Shown piece by piece: positions 45,258 to 54,222 of a stretch of 64,000 bases of DNA (within the stretch, counting starts at the first letter, position 1; every line of letters starts with the position of its first letter). The stretch spans positions 1-64,000 of the forward strand of contig NZ_AMRN01000011.1 of assembly GCF_000300275.1 (NCBI RefSeq). The letters run 5' to 3'. The notes under the pieces were generated by a model. That model searched no databases. It was not told the DNA's origin and saw nothing but the letters and a program-made list of their open reading frames with translations. A program made the translations under genes and the position numbers. The DNA is from Thalassospira profundimaris WP0211 (GTDB taxonomy: Bacteria; Pseudomonadota; Alphaproteobacteria; Rhodospirillales; Thalassospiraceae).

Positions 45258-46574
45258 TCAAAGCTTGTCTCGGATCGAATACCACAGCATCGCGGCCACC
45301 AGCATCGGGAAGCGCAACATCTTCCCGCCCGGGAACACCGGAGTTTTGATATTGGCCATCACGTCAAACCGTTCCATGGTGCCGGAAACGGCGTCGGCCA
45401 TGATCTGTCCGGCAAGGGTTGCCATCGCAACCCCATGCCCGGAATAGCCCGACGCGGTAAAGACGTTATCTTCGATCTTCTCAAAAAACGGCATACGGTT
45501 CATCGTGATCGCCAGCGTCCCACCCCAGCCATAATCAATCTTGACGTCTTTCAGCTGCGGATAGACTTCCAGCATATGCGGCGACACGAACGCCTTGATG
45601 TCACGCGGGAAATTATAGCCATAGGTTTCCCCGCCACCAAACAGCATGCGTTTATCCGCACTCAGCCGGTAGTAATTGATCACGAATTTTGAGTCCGCGA
45701 CCGCGACATCATCGCGGATCAGTTCGCGCGCCAGATCATCGCCAAGCGGCTCGGTGGCAATGACGAAATTGTTGATCGGCATGACCCGCTTTGCCACCCG
45801 ATCATCCAATGCATCAAGATACCCGTTGCAGCCAAGGATAAGCTTGTTAGCGCTAACAACGCTGCCATCCTTGGTTTTTACCGTGACCTTGCCCGCCTGA
45901 TTTTCATATGACGTGACAACCGCGCCCTCGAAAATGCGTGCACCGGCGTTGCGTGCTGCATCGGCCAGACCAAGGGCGAAGTTCAGCGGATGCAAATGCC
46001 CCGCCCCTGTATCAAGCGACCCGCCATGATAAAATTCGGTGCCCAGCATCGCGCGCATTTCATCGCGATCAACAAACCGGATATCCTCATAGCCATATTC
46101 GGCCTGAAGCTTTTCGGCGTAGGCATGGGAATGTTCGACAAAGCGTGCACGGTGATCGGCATGCAAAATGCCCGGCTTCCAGTCGCACTGGATATTATGC
46201 TTGGCGATCAGGGCCTTGACGACGTCCTTTGACTCTTCGGCGATACCCCAAAGCTTATGCGCATCGTCGCGCCCGACCATCTGCTCAAGTTCATCCTGTT
46301 CACGCCGCTGGCCGGACCCGACCTGCCCGCCATTACGCCCCGACGCGCCCCAGCCGACCCGGTGAGCTTCAAGCAGGATCACGTCATAGCCGCGCTCTGC
46401 CAGATGCAATGCGGATGACAGCCCGGTAAAGCCGCCACCAATGATGACAATGTCGCAGGTCTGATCCCCTTCAAGCTTGGCGAAGGGTGCGGTCGCATTC
46501 GCCGTCGCGGCGTAATAGGAATCAGGATATTGGCCTGCCTGGTCATTGGCGGTCAGCAAGTTCGGGGTGAACAT
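45258..46574 (-). CDS. FAD-dependent oxidoreductase, second PuuB/OrdL-like protein
   Basis: 438-residue DAO-family flavoprotein. The FAD fold is IVIIGGGFTGLSSALHLAERG, with GWGASGRNGGQVGSG next, as in gamma-glutamylputrescine oxidases. Sequence and length are similar to puuB at 42087, but the two are on opposite strands and clearly diverged. A second polyamine or amine substrate is likely. GAGGG lies about 8 bases before the ATG. Confidence 0.85.
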   Translation of the reverse strand: MFTPNLLTANDQAGQYPDSYYAATANATAPFAKLEGDQTCDIVIIGGGFTGLSSALHLAERGYDVILLEAHRVGWGASGRNGGQVGSGQRREQDELEQMVGRDDAHKLWGIAEESKDVVKALIAKHNIQCDWKPGILHADHRARFVEHSHAYAEKLQAEYGYEDIRFVDRDEMRAMLGTEFYHGGSLDTGAGHLHPLNFALGLADAARNAGARIFEGAVVTSYENQAGKVTVKTKDGSVVSANKLILGCNGYLDALDDRVAKRVMPINNFVIATEPLGDDLARELIRDDVAVADSKFVINYYRLSADKRMLFGGGETYGYNFPRDIKAFVSPHMLEVYPQLKDVKIDYGWGGTLAITMNRMPFFEKIEDNVFTASGYSGHGVAMATLAGQIMADAVSGTMERFDVMANIKTPVFPGGKMLRFPMLVAAMLWYSIRDKL

Positions 46575-46799
46575 GAGGAACCCTCATATTTGTAAATGGA
46601 TGTGGGCTTATCCTGCCCAATCCGACCGACCTATCAAGGAAAAACTGCCCTTTTTCCGGCCTTAAACCCGCTTTTCGCCGATTATGCCAAAACCGGCCAA
46701 GTCCAAGCAGAACGATTGCGTAAAGCAGCCAACAAAGCGTGATACCTGCGGCACTGGTTTTTGCTGTTGGCAGGCAATAGAACCTTGAGAATCAGCGTT

Positions 46800-48392
46800 T
46801 TAAGGTTTTTGACTAACTGCCTCGACCATGCGAAGGGCGGTTTTGGTGGCGGCACAGCCACCGCGCGCTGTGCAGCGCAAATCAGGATGCATCATATTGC
46901 CGATCTTCACCGTCTGATCGACCAACTCGTCATATTCCAGCACCGCATCAAACCCGGCCAGTACCGCCATCGCCGATGAAAAGGCATGCGACACCCCGGC
47001 CACATTGCGCGCATGACACGGGATTTCGACATCCCCGCCCACCGGGTCACAGACAAGCCCAAGGGTATTCATCAGACACATGCTGGCCGCATCAAAGCAT
47101 TGCTTGGGCGTGCCGCCATAGGCCTGCGCCACCCCGGCAGCCGCCATTGCGGCAGACGCGCCGGTTTCCACCGAACACCCACCGCATTCGGCAGCAAATG
47201 TCCCGCGTGCAGCAAACACCGCCCCGATCAGCGCCATGGTTTGCAGCGCATCCGTCGCCCTATCAAGATCAATGCCATGACGGATCAGACCATACAGCGT
47301 GCCCGGCACAACACCGGCACTGCCCGCGGTTGGGGCCGCGCACACAAGCCCCCGGTTACTATCACGTTCCATGGCCGACAATGCACCGGCCATCGCATCC
47401 TGCAAAACCGGACCGCCAAGCCCAGCAGGCAGATTGGCATCACGCACGTTGCGCGCACGCAGTGTCAGGAAGCGCATGACATTGTCATCAGGCTTGGCAT
47501 CAAACCCCTCGGCCACGACGCGCAGCATCAGTTCGCAGCGCTCGCGGAACAAAGCGCGGGTCGCATCGCGCGACAGGCCAAGGCGCTTTGCCTCCAACGC
47601 CAATGCTGCATCGGCGATGGATCCGCCTTCGGCGTCATCGGCAACGGCAATTACGTCGGCACTTTGCGAAAACAGATCATCGGTGGCACAGACCGGATAT
47701 TGTGATGCGTCGGCAAAGCGCACATCCGTGATCCCGTTGCGGGCACGAAGTGCTGCCAGAAGGTCCGTATTCGGCAAGGCCTGTAGCGCGATTTCGACCC
47801 GTTCATGATCGGGTTCAACCGACACACCAAGCAGGCTATTTTCGCCCGACGTCATGTCAGTTGCCAACGCATCGGCATCTGCCACCGCTGCCGGTCCCCA
47901 GATAAATACAGTCGCGGTCTTGCCCGTCATGAACAGGCGTTCACCATTTCGACTGTCGATATAATACATCCCGCCACCGACCGAGGCACCTGTATACAGA
48001 TCGGTGCGATCCGTGCCATCGGCGGTGACAACGCTAAGTTCCAAATCGACACGGTTGGGGTGGTTGTTGTTTTCAAGTTCGGTCACTTCGACCGCGAACT
48101 GGAAACCCTCCCCGCGCTCTACCCGCCCCAGAATGTCACGATAATCCGCATCGGTCAGTTTCGCCCCAGCAAGCCCTGCGGCAAAGTTTTCGTCCGAGCT
48201 TTGCGCAGCATAAACCGGCGCGAAAGAGCCGCGCGGATCAAAGCGGATGACCGCATTTTTAAGGGTTTCGCCATTGGCACAGGAAAGCTCACGCACGAGC
48301 TTTGCCATCATATAGGGGGCGGCACAATGCGAACTGGACGGCCCGCGCATGACGGGACCAATGACGGAATTAAGCAGGCTGATTTCTTGCAT
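46800..48392 (-). CDS. L-serine dehydratase, single-chain iron-sulfur type
   Basis: 530-residue enzyme that deaminates L-serine to pyruvate and ammonia using an oxygen-labile [4Fe-4S] cluster. The beta domain comes first (GPVMRGPSSSHCAAPYMMA) and the alpha domain follows, with APTAGSAGVVPGTLYG and conserved Cys in ECGGCSVE, LVCDPVGGDVEIPCHARN and LRCTARGG. The usual SSSHT substrate motif reads SSSHC here. At 530 residues it is the fused alpha/beta form, somewhat longer than the E. coli SdaA. It stands alone on the minus strand. Confidence 0.88.
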   Translation of the reverse strand: MQEISLLNSVIGPVMRGPSSSHCAAPYMMAKLVRELSCANGETLKNAVIRFDPRGSFAPVYAAQSSDENFAAGLAGAKLTDADYRDILGRVERGEGFQFAVEVTELENNNHPNRVDLELSVVTADGTDRTDLYTGASVGGGMYYIDSRNGERLFMTGKTATVFIWGPAAVADADALATDMTSGENSLLGVSVEPDHERVEIALQALPNTDLLAALRARNGITDVRFADASQYPVCATDDLFSQSADVIAVADDAEGGSIADAALALEAKRLGLSRDATRALFRERCELMLRVVAEGFDAKPDDNVMRFLTLRARNVRDANLPAGLGGPVLQDAMAGALSAMERDSNRGLVCAAPTAGSAGVVPGTLYGLIRHGIDLDRATDALQTMALIGAVFAARGTFAAECGGCSVETGASAAMAAAGVAQAYGGTPKQCFDAASMCLMNTLGLVCDPVGGDVEIPCHARNVAGVSHAFSSAMAVLAGFDAVLEYDELVDQTVKIGNMMHPDLRCTARGGCAATKTALRMVEAVSQKP

Positions 48393-48580
48393 GGCGGTAA
48401 TTCTTCGTTTTGGCTGTATGTCGCAAGGATTGCATACAATATGCCGGGATGATCGCGTGGCCTTGGCCCAAATGCAATCACCTTGTTCAACGATACCGAT
48501 ATTCTATTTGCCTGCCTGGGCCGCGATAACGCATCATGGGCAAGGTTTGATCAACGTCACCAAAAGGAAGGCTGAACGAT

Positions 48581-48808
48581 ATGCCATTAGCAATTTGCCT
48601 TATCAGCGGCAGCGTTCTGGGCACGGCTGCTGGGATAATTCTCGGCGTAATCACCAACAACCTTACTCCCAATATTGCCATTGGCATCGCTGTCGGCTGC
48701 GGTATTGGTGTTGCCATAGGTGCAAGCCTGCAACAGCGTGCAAATGGCAACAATAACGTCCCCATACAGCGTCGCGACCGGCCACGCGCCACATCGCGTC
48801 GTCATTGA
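48581..48808 (+). CDS. Small membrane protein with glycine-rich helices
   Basis: 75 residues: two hydrophobic helices (about 2-24 and 32-50) rich in Gly and Ala spaced for tight packing (GSVLGTAAGIILG, IGIAVGCGIGVAIGA), then a basic, polar tail (QRRDRPRATSRRH). No family recognised. A good ribosome site GGAAGG is 9 bases before the ATG, which supports translation. Possible roles range from a stress-related small membrane protein to an unstudied helper protein; none is shown by the sequence. Confidence 0.55.
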   Translation: MPLAICLISGSVLGTAAGIILGVITNNLTPNIAIGIAVGCGIGVAIGASLQQRANGNNNVPIQRRDRPRATSRRH

Positions 48809-48873
48809 TCCTCAGTCGCGCACAAAAAAATCCCCTGACGAAATGCAGGAGATTTTCGTTGAAATCACAGAGC

Positions 48874-50559
48874 TTAACGCTGTTTGGTTTCCCATTCGGA
48901 ATGCACGAAATACGGTGCGTTCGACGGTGCCAGCGGCGTTTTGCCACGAATGATGTCAGCCGCCTTTTCACCGATCATGATCGTCGGGGCATTGAGGTTG
49001 CCCGATGCGATGGACGGCATGATCGAGCTGTCGACCACACGCAGACCTTCGACGCCATGGACGCGGGTTTTCTCGTCGACCACCGACATCTCATCACTGC
49101 CCATCTTGCACGAACAGGACGGGTGATAAGCACTTTCGGCGTGATCGGCGACAAAGGCGTCGATCTCTTCATCGGTCTGGATGTCCTTGCCCGGTGCAAT
49201 TTCCGCCCCGCGCAGATCAGCAAAGGCTTCCTGGGCAAAGATTTCACGCGTCAGACGAACAGACGCCCGCATTTCTTCCCAGTCTTCCGGGTGGCTCATA
49301 TAGTTCGGATCAATGATCGGGCGATCCTTGGGGTTGGCGGATGCCAGACGAACCGTGCCGCGCGATTTGGAACGCATCGGACCGACATGGGCCTGGAAGC
49401 CATCGCCTTCGGCCGCCTTGGAGCCGTTATAGTTAATCGCGGCTGGCAGGAAGTGATACTGAATGTCTGGGTGCTGCACGCCCGCCTTGGAACGGATAAA
49501 GCCGCCCGCCTCGAAATGGTTGCTGGCACCAAGACCGGTTTTGAACAAATACCATTCCGCCCCGATCTTAAGCTTGTTCCACCAATCGAGTTTGCTGTTC
49601 AGGCTGATGGGTTTGGTGCATTCCATCTGAACATAAAGCTCCAGATGGTCCTGAAGGTTTTCACCAACACCGGGCAGATCATGGACAACATCAATGCCAT
49701 GTTCGCGCAGATGGGCTGCCGGACCAACACCCGAAAGCATCAAAAGCTTTGGCGAGTTGATCGAACCGGCCGAAATGATCACTTCACGATCAACAAGGGC
49801 GCGCTTGTTTTCGCCGTCATGGAAAAAGTCGAGGCCGATGGCACGTTTTCCTTCGAAAACAACACGTTGAGCAAAGGCCTTGTGATAAACAGTCAGGTTC
49901 GGGCGCTTCATCGCCGGATGCAGATAGGCGCGCGCGGTTGACCAGCGACGGCCCTTATAGACCGTCATATCCATGGTCCCGAGACCTTCCTGGCGATAGC
50001 CGTTCTGATCCGGGGTGAATTCGTACCCGGCCTGCTGACCGGCCTTGATCCATGCTTTGTGCAGGTCGTTCTGACAGGCACCGGTCGTCACATGCAGCGG
50101 ACCATCACCGCCGTGATATTCATCGCCTTCGGTGTCTTCGTTGCGCGTATCGGCCTTGCGGAAATAAGGCAGGCAGCGTGCATAATCCCATTCCTTGAGG
50201 CTTGCGTCTTCTTCGGCCCAGCGATTGTAATCAAGGGCGTGACCACGGACATAGGCCATGCCGTTGACCGAACTTGAACCGCCATAAACGCGGCCACGCG
50301 GCGTTTCCATGCGGCGGTTGTTCAGGTTGGGCTGCGGCGTTGTCCAATAGGCCCAGTTATAGGTTTCCGACTGCATCGGATAGGACAGCGCTGTCGGCAT
50401 ATGGATGCGCCAGTCCCACCAGTGATCCTTCGGTCCGGCTTCGATCACCAGAACCTTAACCTCAGCATCTTCGGTCAGTCGGTTGGCAAGCACAGCCCCT
50501 GCCGAACCTGAACCGACAATCACATAATCATATTTTTCAGTGGTCGTTGGGGTCGTCAT
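48874..50559 (-). CDS. betA: Choline dehydrogenase
   Basis: 561-residue GMC-family flavoprotein that oxidises choline to betaine aldehyde, feeding electrons to the respiratory chain. The FAD site is YVIVGSGSAGAVLANRL, with GMC signatures GRVYGGSSSVNGMAYVRG and SAGSINSPKLLMLSG and the catalytic His residues in the C-terminal YHPSCSCKMG region. The start has AGGG 8 bases upstream. It is the last gene of betI-betB-betA. Length and order match E. coli and rhizobial bet operons. Confidence 0.95.
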   Translation of the reverse strand: MTTPTTTEKYDYVIVGSGSAGAVLANRLTEDAEVKVLVIEAGPKDHWWDWRIHMPTALSYPMQSETYNWAYWTTPQPNLNNRRMETPRGRVYGGSSSVNGMAYVRGHALDYNRWAEEDASLKEWDYARCLPYFRKADTRNEDTEGDEYHGGDGPLHVTTGACQNDLHKAWIKAGQQAGYEFTPDQNGYRQEGLGTMDMTVYKGRRWSTARAYLHPAMKRPNLTVYHKAFAQRVVFEGKRAIGLDFFHDGENKRALVDREVIISAGSINSPKLLMLSGVGPAAHLREHGIDVVHDLPGVGENLQDHLELYVQMECTKPISLNSKLDWWNKLKIGAEWYLFKTGLGASNHFEAGGFIRSKAGVQHPDIQYHFLPAAINYNGSKAAEGDGFQAHVGPMRSKSRGTVRLASANPKDRPIIDPNYMSHPEDWEEMRASVRLTREIFAQEAFADLRGAEIAPGKDIQTDEEIDAFVADHAESAYHPSCSCKMGSDEMSVVDEKTRVHGVEGLRVVDSSIMPSIASGNLNAPTIMIGEKAADIIRGKTPLAPSNAPYFVHSEWETKQR

Positions 50560-50632
50560 TTCTGATCCCTTGTTTGGTCGTGCTGTGTGGGCAGCCGGTG
50601 AGTGGTTGGCGACGTTGGTTGGTCAAAACCCC

Positions 50633-52090
50633 TTAGTAAGGGGCCTCAACATCGCCGGTTTCGACATAAACGGATTTGATGCGGGTGTAATATTCAATCG
50701 CCGCACGGCCGTTTTCGCGGCCAACGCCCGATTTCTTGACACCGCCAAACGGCATTTCGATCGGCGTGATGTTATAGGTGTTGATCCAGCAGGTGCCGGC
50801 CTCAAGCCGTGCGACCACGCGATGGCCACGCGACAGATCCTTGGTGAACACACCAGCCGCCAGACCGTATTCGGTGTCATTGGCGCGCTTGATCACTTCG
50901 TCTTCGTCGCTAAAGGTCAGGACAGACATTACCGGGCCAAAGATTTCCTCGCGCACGATGGTCATGTCATCGGTGCAGTCGGCAAACACGGTCGGTGCAA
51001 CAAAAAGTCCGCCTTCTGGCATGCCTTCAGTGACGGCATGGCCGCCAAGAACGCATTTGGCACCCTCTGCTTTGCCCTTTTCGATATAGGACATGACCTG
51101 GTCATACTGGGCCTTGGTGACAATCGGGCCGACCTGAGTTTCAGGTTTTTCCGGATCGCCGAGAACAAGATCCCTGGAGCGTGCGATCAGCTTTTCGATG
51201 AATGCATCGGCAACGCTTTCATGGACAAACACACGCGTCCCGTTCGAGCAAATCTGACCCGATGAATAGAAGTTCGCCATCTGCGCACCGGAAACAGCGT
51301 TATCCAGATCGGCATCTTCGAACACGATCATCGGCGACTTGCCACCCAGTTCCATGGTAACGGCCTTCATGCCACCTGCGGCAACAGAGGCCACCTTGGC
51401 ACCGGTTGCGGCCGATCCGGTCAGGGAAATCTTGTCAACGCCCGGATGTTCAACCAGTGCGGCACCGCTTTCGCGCGCGCCTTGTACGACGTTGTAAACG
51501 CCATCGGGAAGACCAGCTTCTTTAAGGGCCTCGGCAACCGCAATGGCCGAAAGCGGCGTGGTTTCGGACGGCTTGTAAACAACCGCGTTGCCGCATGCCA
51601 ATGCCGGGGCCGCCTTCCAGCAAGCAATCTGGATCGGATAGTTCCAGGCACCGATGGCACCACAAACCCCGACCGGTTCGCGGCGGGTATAGGCAAAGTT
51701 ACCTGCAAGATCGATATGTTCGCCCGCAAGGCTTCCGGCGACACCGGCAAAGTATTCAAGGCATTCGACACCTGAAATCACATCGACAATTTCAGTTTCC
51801 TGAATGGCACGCCCGGTATCACGGGTTTCAACCAGCGCCAGTTCATCATTGCGATCCCGCAGGATCTGGGCGGCCTTGAAAAGTACACGTGCCCGTTCGG
51901 CTGCCGGCGTATTTTTCCAAATTTCGAACCCTGCGCGGGCGGCCTTGACCGCGGCATCCACATCAGCTGCCGTGCTTTCGTGGCCCTTGGCAAGAACCGT
52001 GTTGGTCGCAGGGTTAAGGGTAACCATCTCTGCGCCCGAACCCTGGGTCTTCTTGCCATTGATGAAATTCTGGATTTGATAAAGGCTCAT
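50633..52090 (-). CDS. betB: Betaine aldehyde dehydrogenase
   Basis: 485-residue NAD(P)-dependent aldehyde dehydrogenase that makes glycine betaine, an osmoprotectant. The catalytic Cys is in YSSGQICSNGTRVFV and the Glu in TMELGGKSPMIV; LTGSAATGAKV is the cofactor stretch. The start is ATG 52090 with AGGAG 7 bases upstream, not the 7-codon longer frame. It sits between betI and betA, which fixes the substrate. Confidence 0.95.
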   Translation of the reverse strand: MSLYQIQNFINGKKTQGSGAEMVTLNPATNTVLAKGHESTAADVDAAVKAARAGFEIWKNTPAAERARVLFKAAQILRDRNDELALVETRDTGRAIQETEIVDVISGVECLEYFAGVAGSLAGEHIDLAGNFAYTRREPVGVCGAIGAWNYPIQIACWKAAPALACGNAVVYKPSETTPLSAIAVAEALKEAGLPDGVYNVVQGARESGAALVEHPGVDKISLTGSAATGAKVASVAAGGMKAVTMELGGKSPMIVFEDADLDNAVSGAQMANFYSSGQICSNGTRVFVHESVADAFIEKLIARSRDLVLGDPEKPETQVGPIVTKAQYDQVMSYIEKGKAEGAKCVLGGHAVTEGMPEGGLFVAPTVFADCTDDMTIVREEIFGPVMSVLTFSDEDEVIKRANDTEYGLAAGVFTKDLSRGHRVVARLEAGTCWINTYNITPIEMPFGGVKKSGVGRENGRAAIEYYTRIKSVYVETGDVEAPY

Positions 52091-52150
52091 CTTAAAACTC
52101 CTGCAGGCCACCGGGGCAACCGGCAGCCGTGGTCTTTGTGTTTGGTTCGA

Positions 52151-52771
52151 TTACTTCTTTGCGTGCTTTTTCGGGCACTTTGCCGGACTGGGCGAATTCG
52201 CCAGATACAGGCGCAAGGTGCCCAGCACCATCTTGCGCGCCCCTGCAATGTCGGCCTGTCCGCGTGACAGACCGGTTCGCACCCAGATGCCGTCAACCAT
52301 GGCGGCAATTGCAGACGAGATTTCATCTGCGCATTCTTCGGTGGTCAATTGACGCAACTCGTGCCGCAGATTGGATGCAAGGCGCTGAAAATAGATATTG
52401 TTCAGACGCCGCAACTGATCAGAAAACGGCACCTGCGCCCAGAAGGACAACCAGGCCACTGTCACCTGCGGGGTGAACTGTTCTTCGTTGAAGTTGGTAT
52501 TGATGATCGCTTCGAGACGGTCCATCGGCGTTTTGGCCGTTGCCAGTCGCACCATGTAGTCATTGCGCAAATCCTTCATCAGGGAGCGCATGGTTTCCTG
52601 CAACAGGGCGTTCTTGCCGCCAAAATAGTGCGAAATAATCCCGGACGACATACCGGCAGCCTTAGAGATCCGCGCAATCGTGGTGTCGGCGAATCCGTGC
52701 TGGTGAATGGTTTCAATCGTTGCGTCGATCAACTGCCTGCGGCGTACAGGCTGCATACCAACTTTGGGCAT
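52151..52771 (-). CDS. betI: Choline-responsive TetR-family repressor BetI
   Basis: 206-residue repressor of the bet genes, released by choline in known members. The N-terminus MPKVGMQPVRRRQLIDATIE and the helix-turn-helix ISKAAGMSSGIISHYFGGK match BetI closely. ATG 52771 is chosen by family alignment; an earlier TTG (52783) has a ribosome site too close to it. First gene of betI-betB-betA, diverging from choX. The C-terminal 15 residues (about LANSPSPAKCPKKHAKK) are an extension rich in Lys. Confidence 0.93.
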   Translation of the reverse strand: MPKVGMQPVRRRQLIDATIETIHQHGFADTTIARISKAAGMSSGIISHYFGGKNALLQETMRSLMKDLRNDYMVRLATAKTPMDRLEAIINTNFNEEQFTPQVTVAWLSFWAQVPFSDQLRRLNNIYFQRLASNLRHELRQLTTEECADEISSAIAAMVDGIWVRTGLSRGQADIAGARKMVLGTLRLYLANSPSPAKCPKKHAKK

Positions 52772-52879
52772 TAATTCATCCAATCCTCTGCGTTGCGAAG
52801 GGTTTAACGCCGGTGCAACAGCATAAGACGCAGTTTTTAATCCTTCGCAATTGACGTCTCGTGAATATGCTGTAATTTA

Positions 52880-52893
52880 ATTGAACAATCAAT
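52880..52893. promoter_or_regulatory. Candidate BetI operator
   Basis: attga acaa tcaat is a perfect 5-bp inverted repeat in an AT-rich stretch between the divergent betI and choX genes, and continues with a tandem caatcaat repeat. Position and A/T-rich ATTGA/TCAAT character fit known bet operators, but the protein was not matched to it directly. Confidence 0.5.
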
Positions 52894-52898
52894 CAATA

Positions 52899-52925
52899 AA
52901 AACACGCCGACATATGCGGCGCGTT
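52899..52925 (+). other. Imperfect stem-loop in the betI-choX region
   Basis: aaacacgccg (52899-52908) pairs with cggcgcgttt (52916-52925) except for one A-C mismatch. It is followed by a short T stretch. It could be a weak terminator or attenuator upstream of choX. Confidence 0.4.
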
Positions 52926-53086
52926 TCTCAGGGCTTTTGGCCTTTGCTGCGCGGCTATGCGGCTGTTTTTGTGATTATTCCGGCCCATCACACCCATTCA
53001 GGGGAATGTGGTTGATGGCTCTGGGCGAGTGTTGGCGACATGTTTGTTGCGTTGATGTTCGTCTGGCCTCCGGAACCGAGCGTCTT

Positions 53087-53114
53087 CTGATGACCGGCCA
53101 AATCCGGTCATCAG
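53087..53114 (+). promoter_or_regulatory. Leader stem-loop upstream of choX
   Basis: ctgatgaccgg (53087-53097) and ccggtcatcag (53104-53114) form a perfect 11-bp stem with a 6-nt loop, 34 bases before the choX start. No U-tract follows, so it is more likely an mRNA-stability or protein-binding element than a terminator. Confidence 0.6.
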
Positions 53115-53148
53115 CAACATCAGGTTTATACAAGGGAGAACCAGAAGC

Positions 53149-54108
53149 ATGACCAATCTTTCCACGTTCGGCCGCCTTCTTGGCAGCACCATTATTGCGA
53201 CCACCTTTTTGGGTGCCACTGCTGCCAAAGCAGCCGATAGCGATGCCTGCAAAACCGTGACTTTCTCTGATGTGGGCTGGACCGACATCACCGCAACCAC
53301 CGCGACCGCATCCGTGATCCTTGAATCACTTGGCTACACCGCGGAAACCGAATTGCTGTCGGTACCGGTCACCTACACGAGCCTTGCCAACGGCGACGTT
53401 GACGTCTTCCTCGGCAACTGGATGCCGACCATGGCAGCCGATATTCAGCCTTACCTTGATAAAGGCACCGTTGTGTCGACCGGCGCAAACCTTGAAGGTG
53501 CGAAATACACCCTTGCCGTGAGCCAGAACGCCTTTGATGCGGGCCTTAAGGACTTTGCAGATATTGCAAAGTTCAAGGATCAGCTTGATGGCGAGATTTA
53601 TGGCATCGAGCCGGGCAATGACGGCAACCGTCTTATCCAGGACATGATCGACAGCAACCAGTTCGGTCTGGGCGAGTTCGAGCTTGTTGAGTCCTCCGAA
53701 CAGGGCATGCTGGCAGAAGTAAGCCGCAAATCATCGCGCGATCAGTTCATCGTCTTCCTCGGTTGGGAACCGCATCCGATGAATGCGAAATATGACATGG
53801 CCTATCTTGATGGTGGCGATGATGTCTTTGGCCCGAACTTTGGCGGTGCGACTGTTCACACCAACCTGCGTGCCGGTTACACCGACGAATGCCCGAATGC
53901 GGGTAAATTCGTGACCAACCTGAAATTCAGCCTCGCCATGGAAAACGAAATCATGGACGCGATCCTGAACGAAGGTACCGACCCGGCAGAAGCCGCAACC
54001 GCATGGCTTAAAGCCAACCCGGATGCCGCGATGGCATGGCTTGACGGTGTAACCACCTTTGACGGTGGCGATGCCAAAGCAGCACTGAAATCCGGTCTTG
54101 GTCTTTAA
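53149..54108 (+). CDS. choX: Choline ABC transporter periplasmic binding protein
   Basis: 319 residues with a signal peptide (1 to about 27, ending AAKAA). The mature protein shows the OpuAC-type fold seen in choline-binding ChoX, with aromatic residues in FSDVGWTDITATTATAS, FLGNWMPTM and FLGWEPHPMNAKYDM that would cage the quaternary ammonium. An AGGGAGA ribosome site precedes the ATG. It starts the choXWV operon, which diverges from betIBA, so imported choline is turned into betaine. Confidence 0.93.
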   Translation: MTNLSTFGRLLGSTIIATTFLGATAAKAADSDACKTVTFSDVGWTDITATTATASVILESLGYTAETELLSVPVTYTSLANGDVDVFLGNWMPTMAADIQPYLDKGTVVSTGANLEGAKYTLAVSQNAFDAGLKDFADIAKFKDQLDGEIYGIEPGNDGNRLIQDMIDSNQFGLGEFELVESSEQGMLAEVSRKSSRDQFIVFLGWEPHPMNAKYDMAYLDGGDDVFGPNFGGATVHTNLRAGYTDECPNAGKFVTNLKFSLAMENEIMDAILNEGTDPAEAATAWLKANPDAAMAWLDGVTTFDGGDAKAALKSGLGL

Positions 54109-54126
54109 GCACCGCGATTGATTTTA

Positions 54127-54183
54127 CCGATGCGCCCGCCGCTGGTTTCCATTTGTGGCTTCCGGCCGATGCGGGCGCATCGG
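54127..54183 (+). other. Stem-loop after choX
   Basis: ccgatgcgcccgc (54127-54139) and gcgggcgcatcgg (54171-54183) form a perfect 13-bp stem with a 31-nt loop, followed by ATGTATTTTTC. It lies between choX and choW and may limit read-through or protect the choX mRNA. Confidence 0.72.
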
Positions 54184-54222
54184 ATGTATTTTTCTTAATT
54201 CTCATTGAACGGATTTTTTCGC

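Larger units (their letters stand above)
52772..53148. other. Divergent promoter region between betI and choX
   Basis: 377 bases. It contains a candidate BetI operator (52880-52893), an imperfect stem-loop (52899-52925) and a perfect 11-bp stem-loop just before choX (53087-53114). The stretch 52855-52900 is AT-rich and probably holds the promoters. No gene found. Confidence 0.65.

Noticed and set aside
48805..49941. Plus-strand frame opposite betA
   Set aside because: Mirror frame of the conserved choline dehydrogenase.
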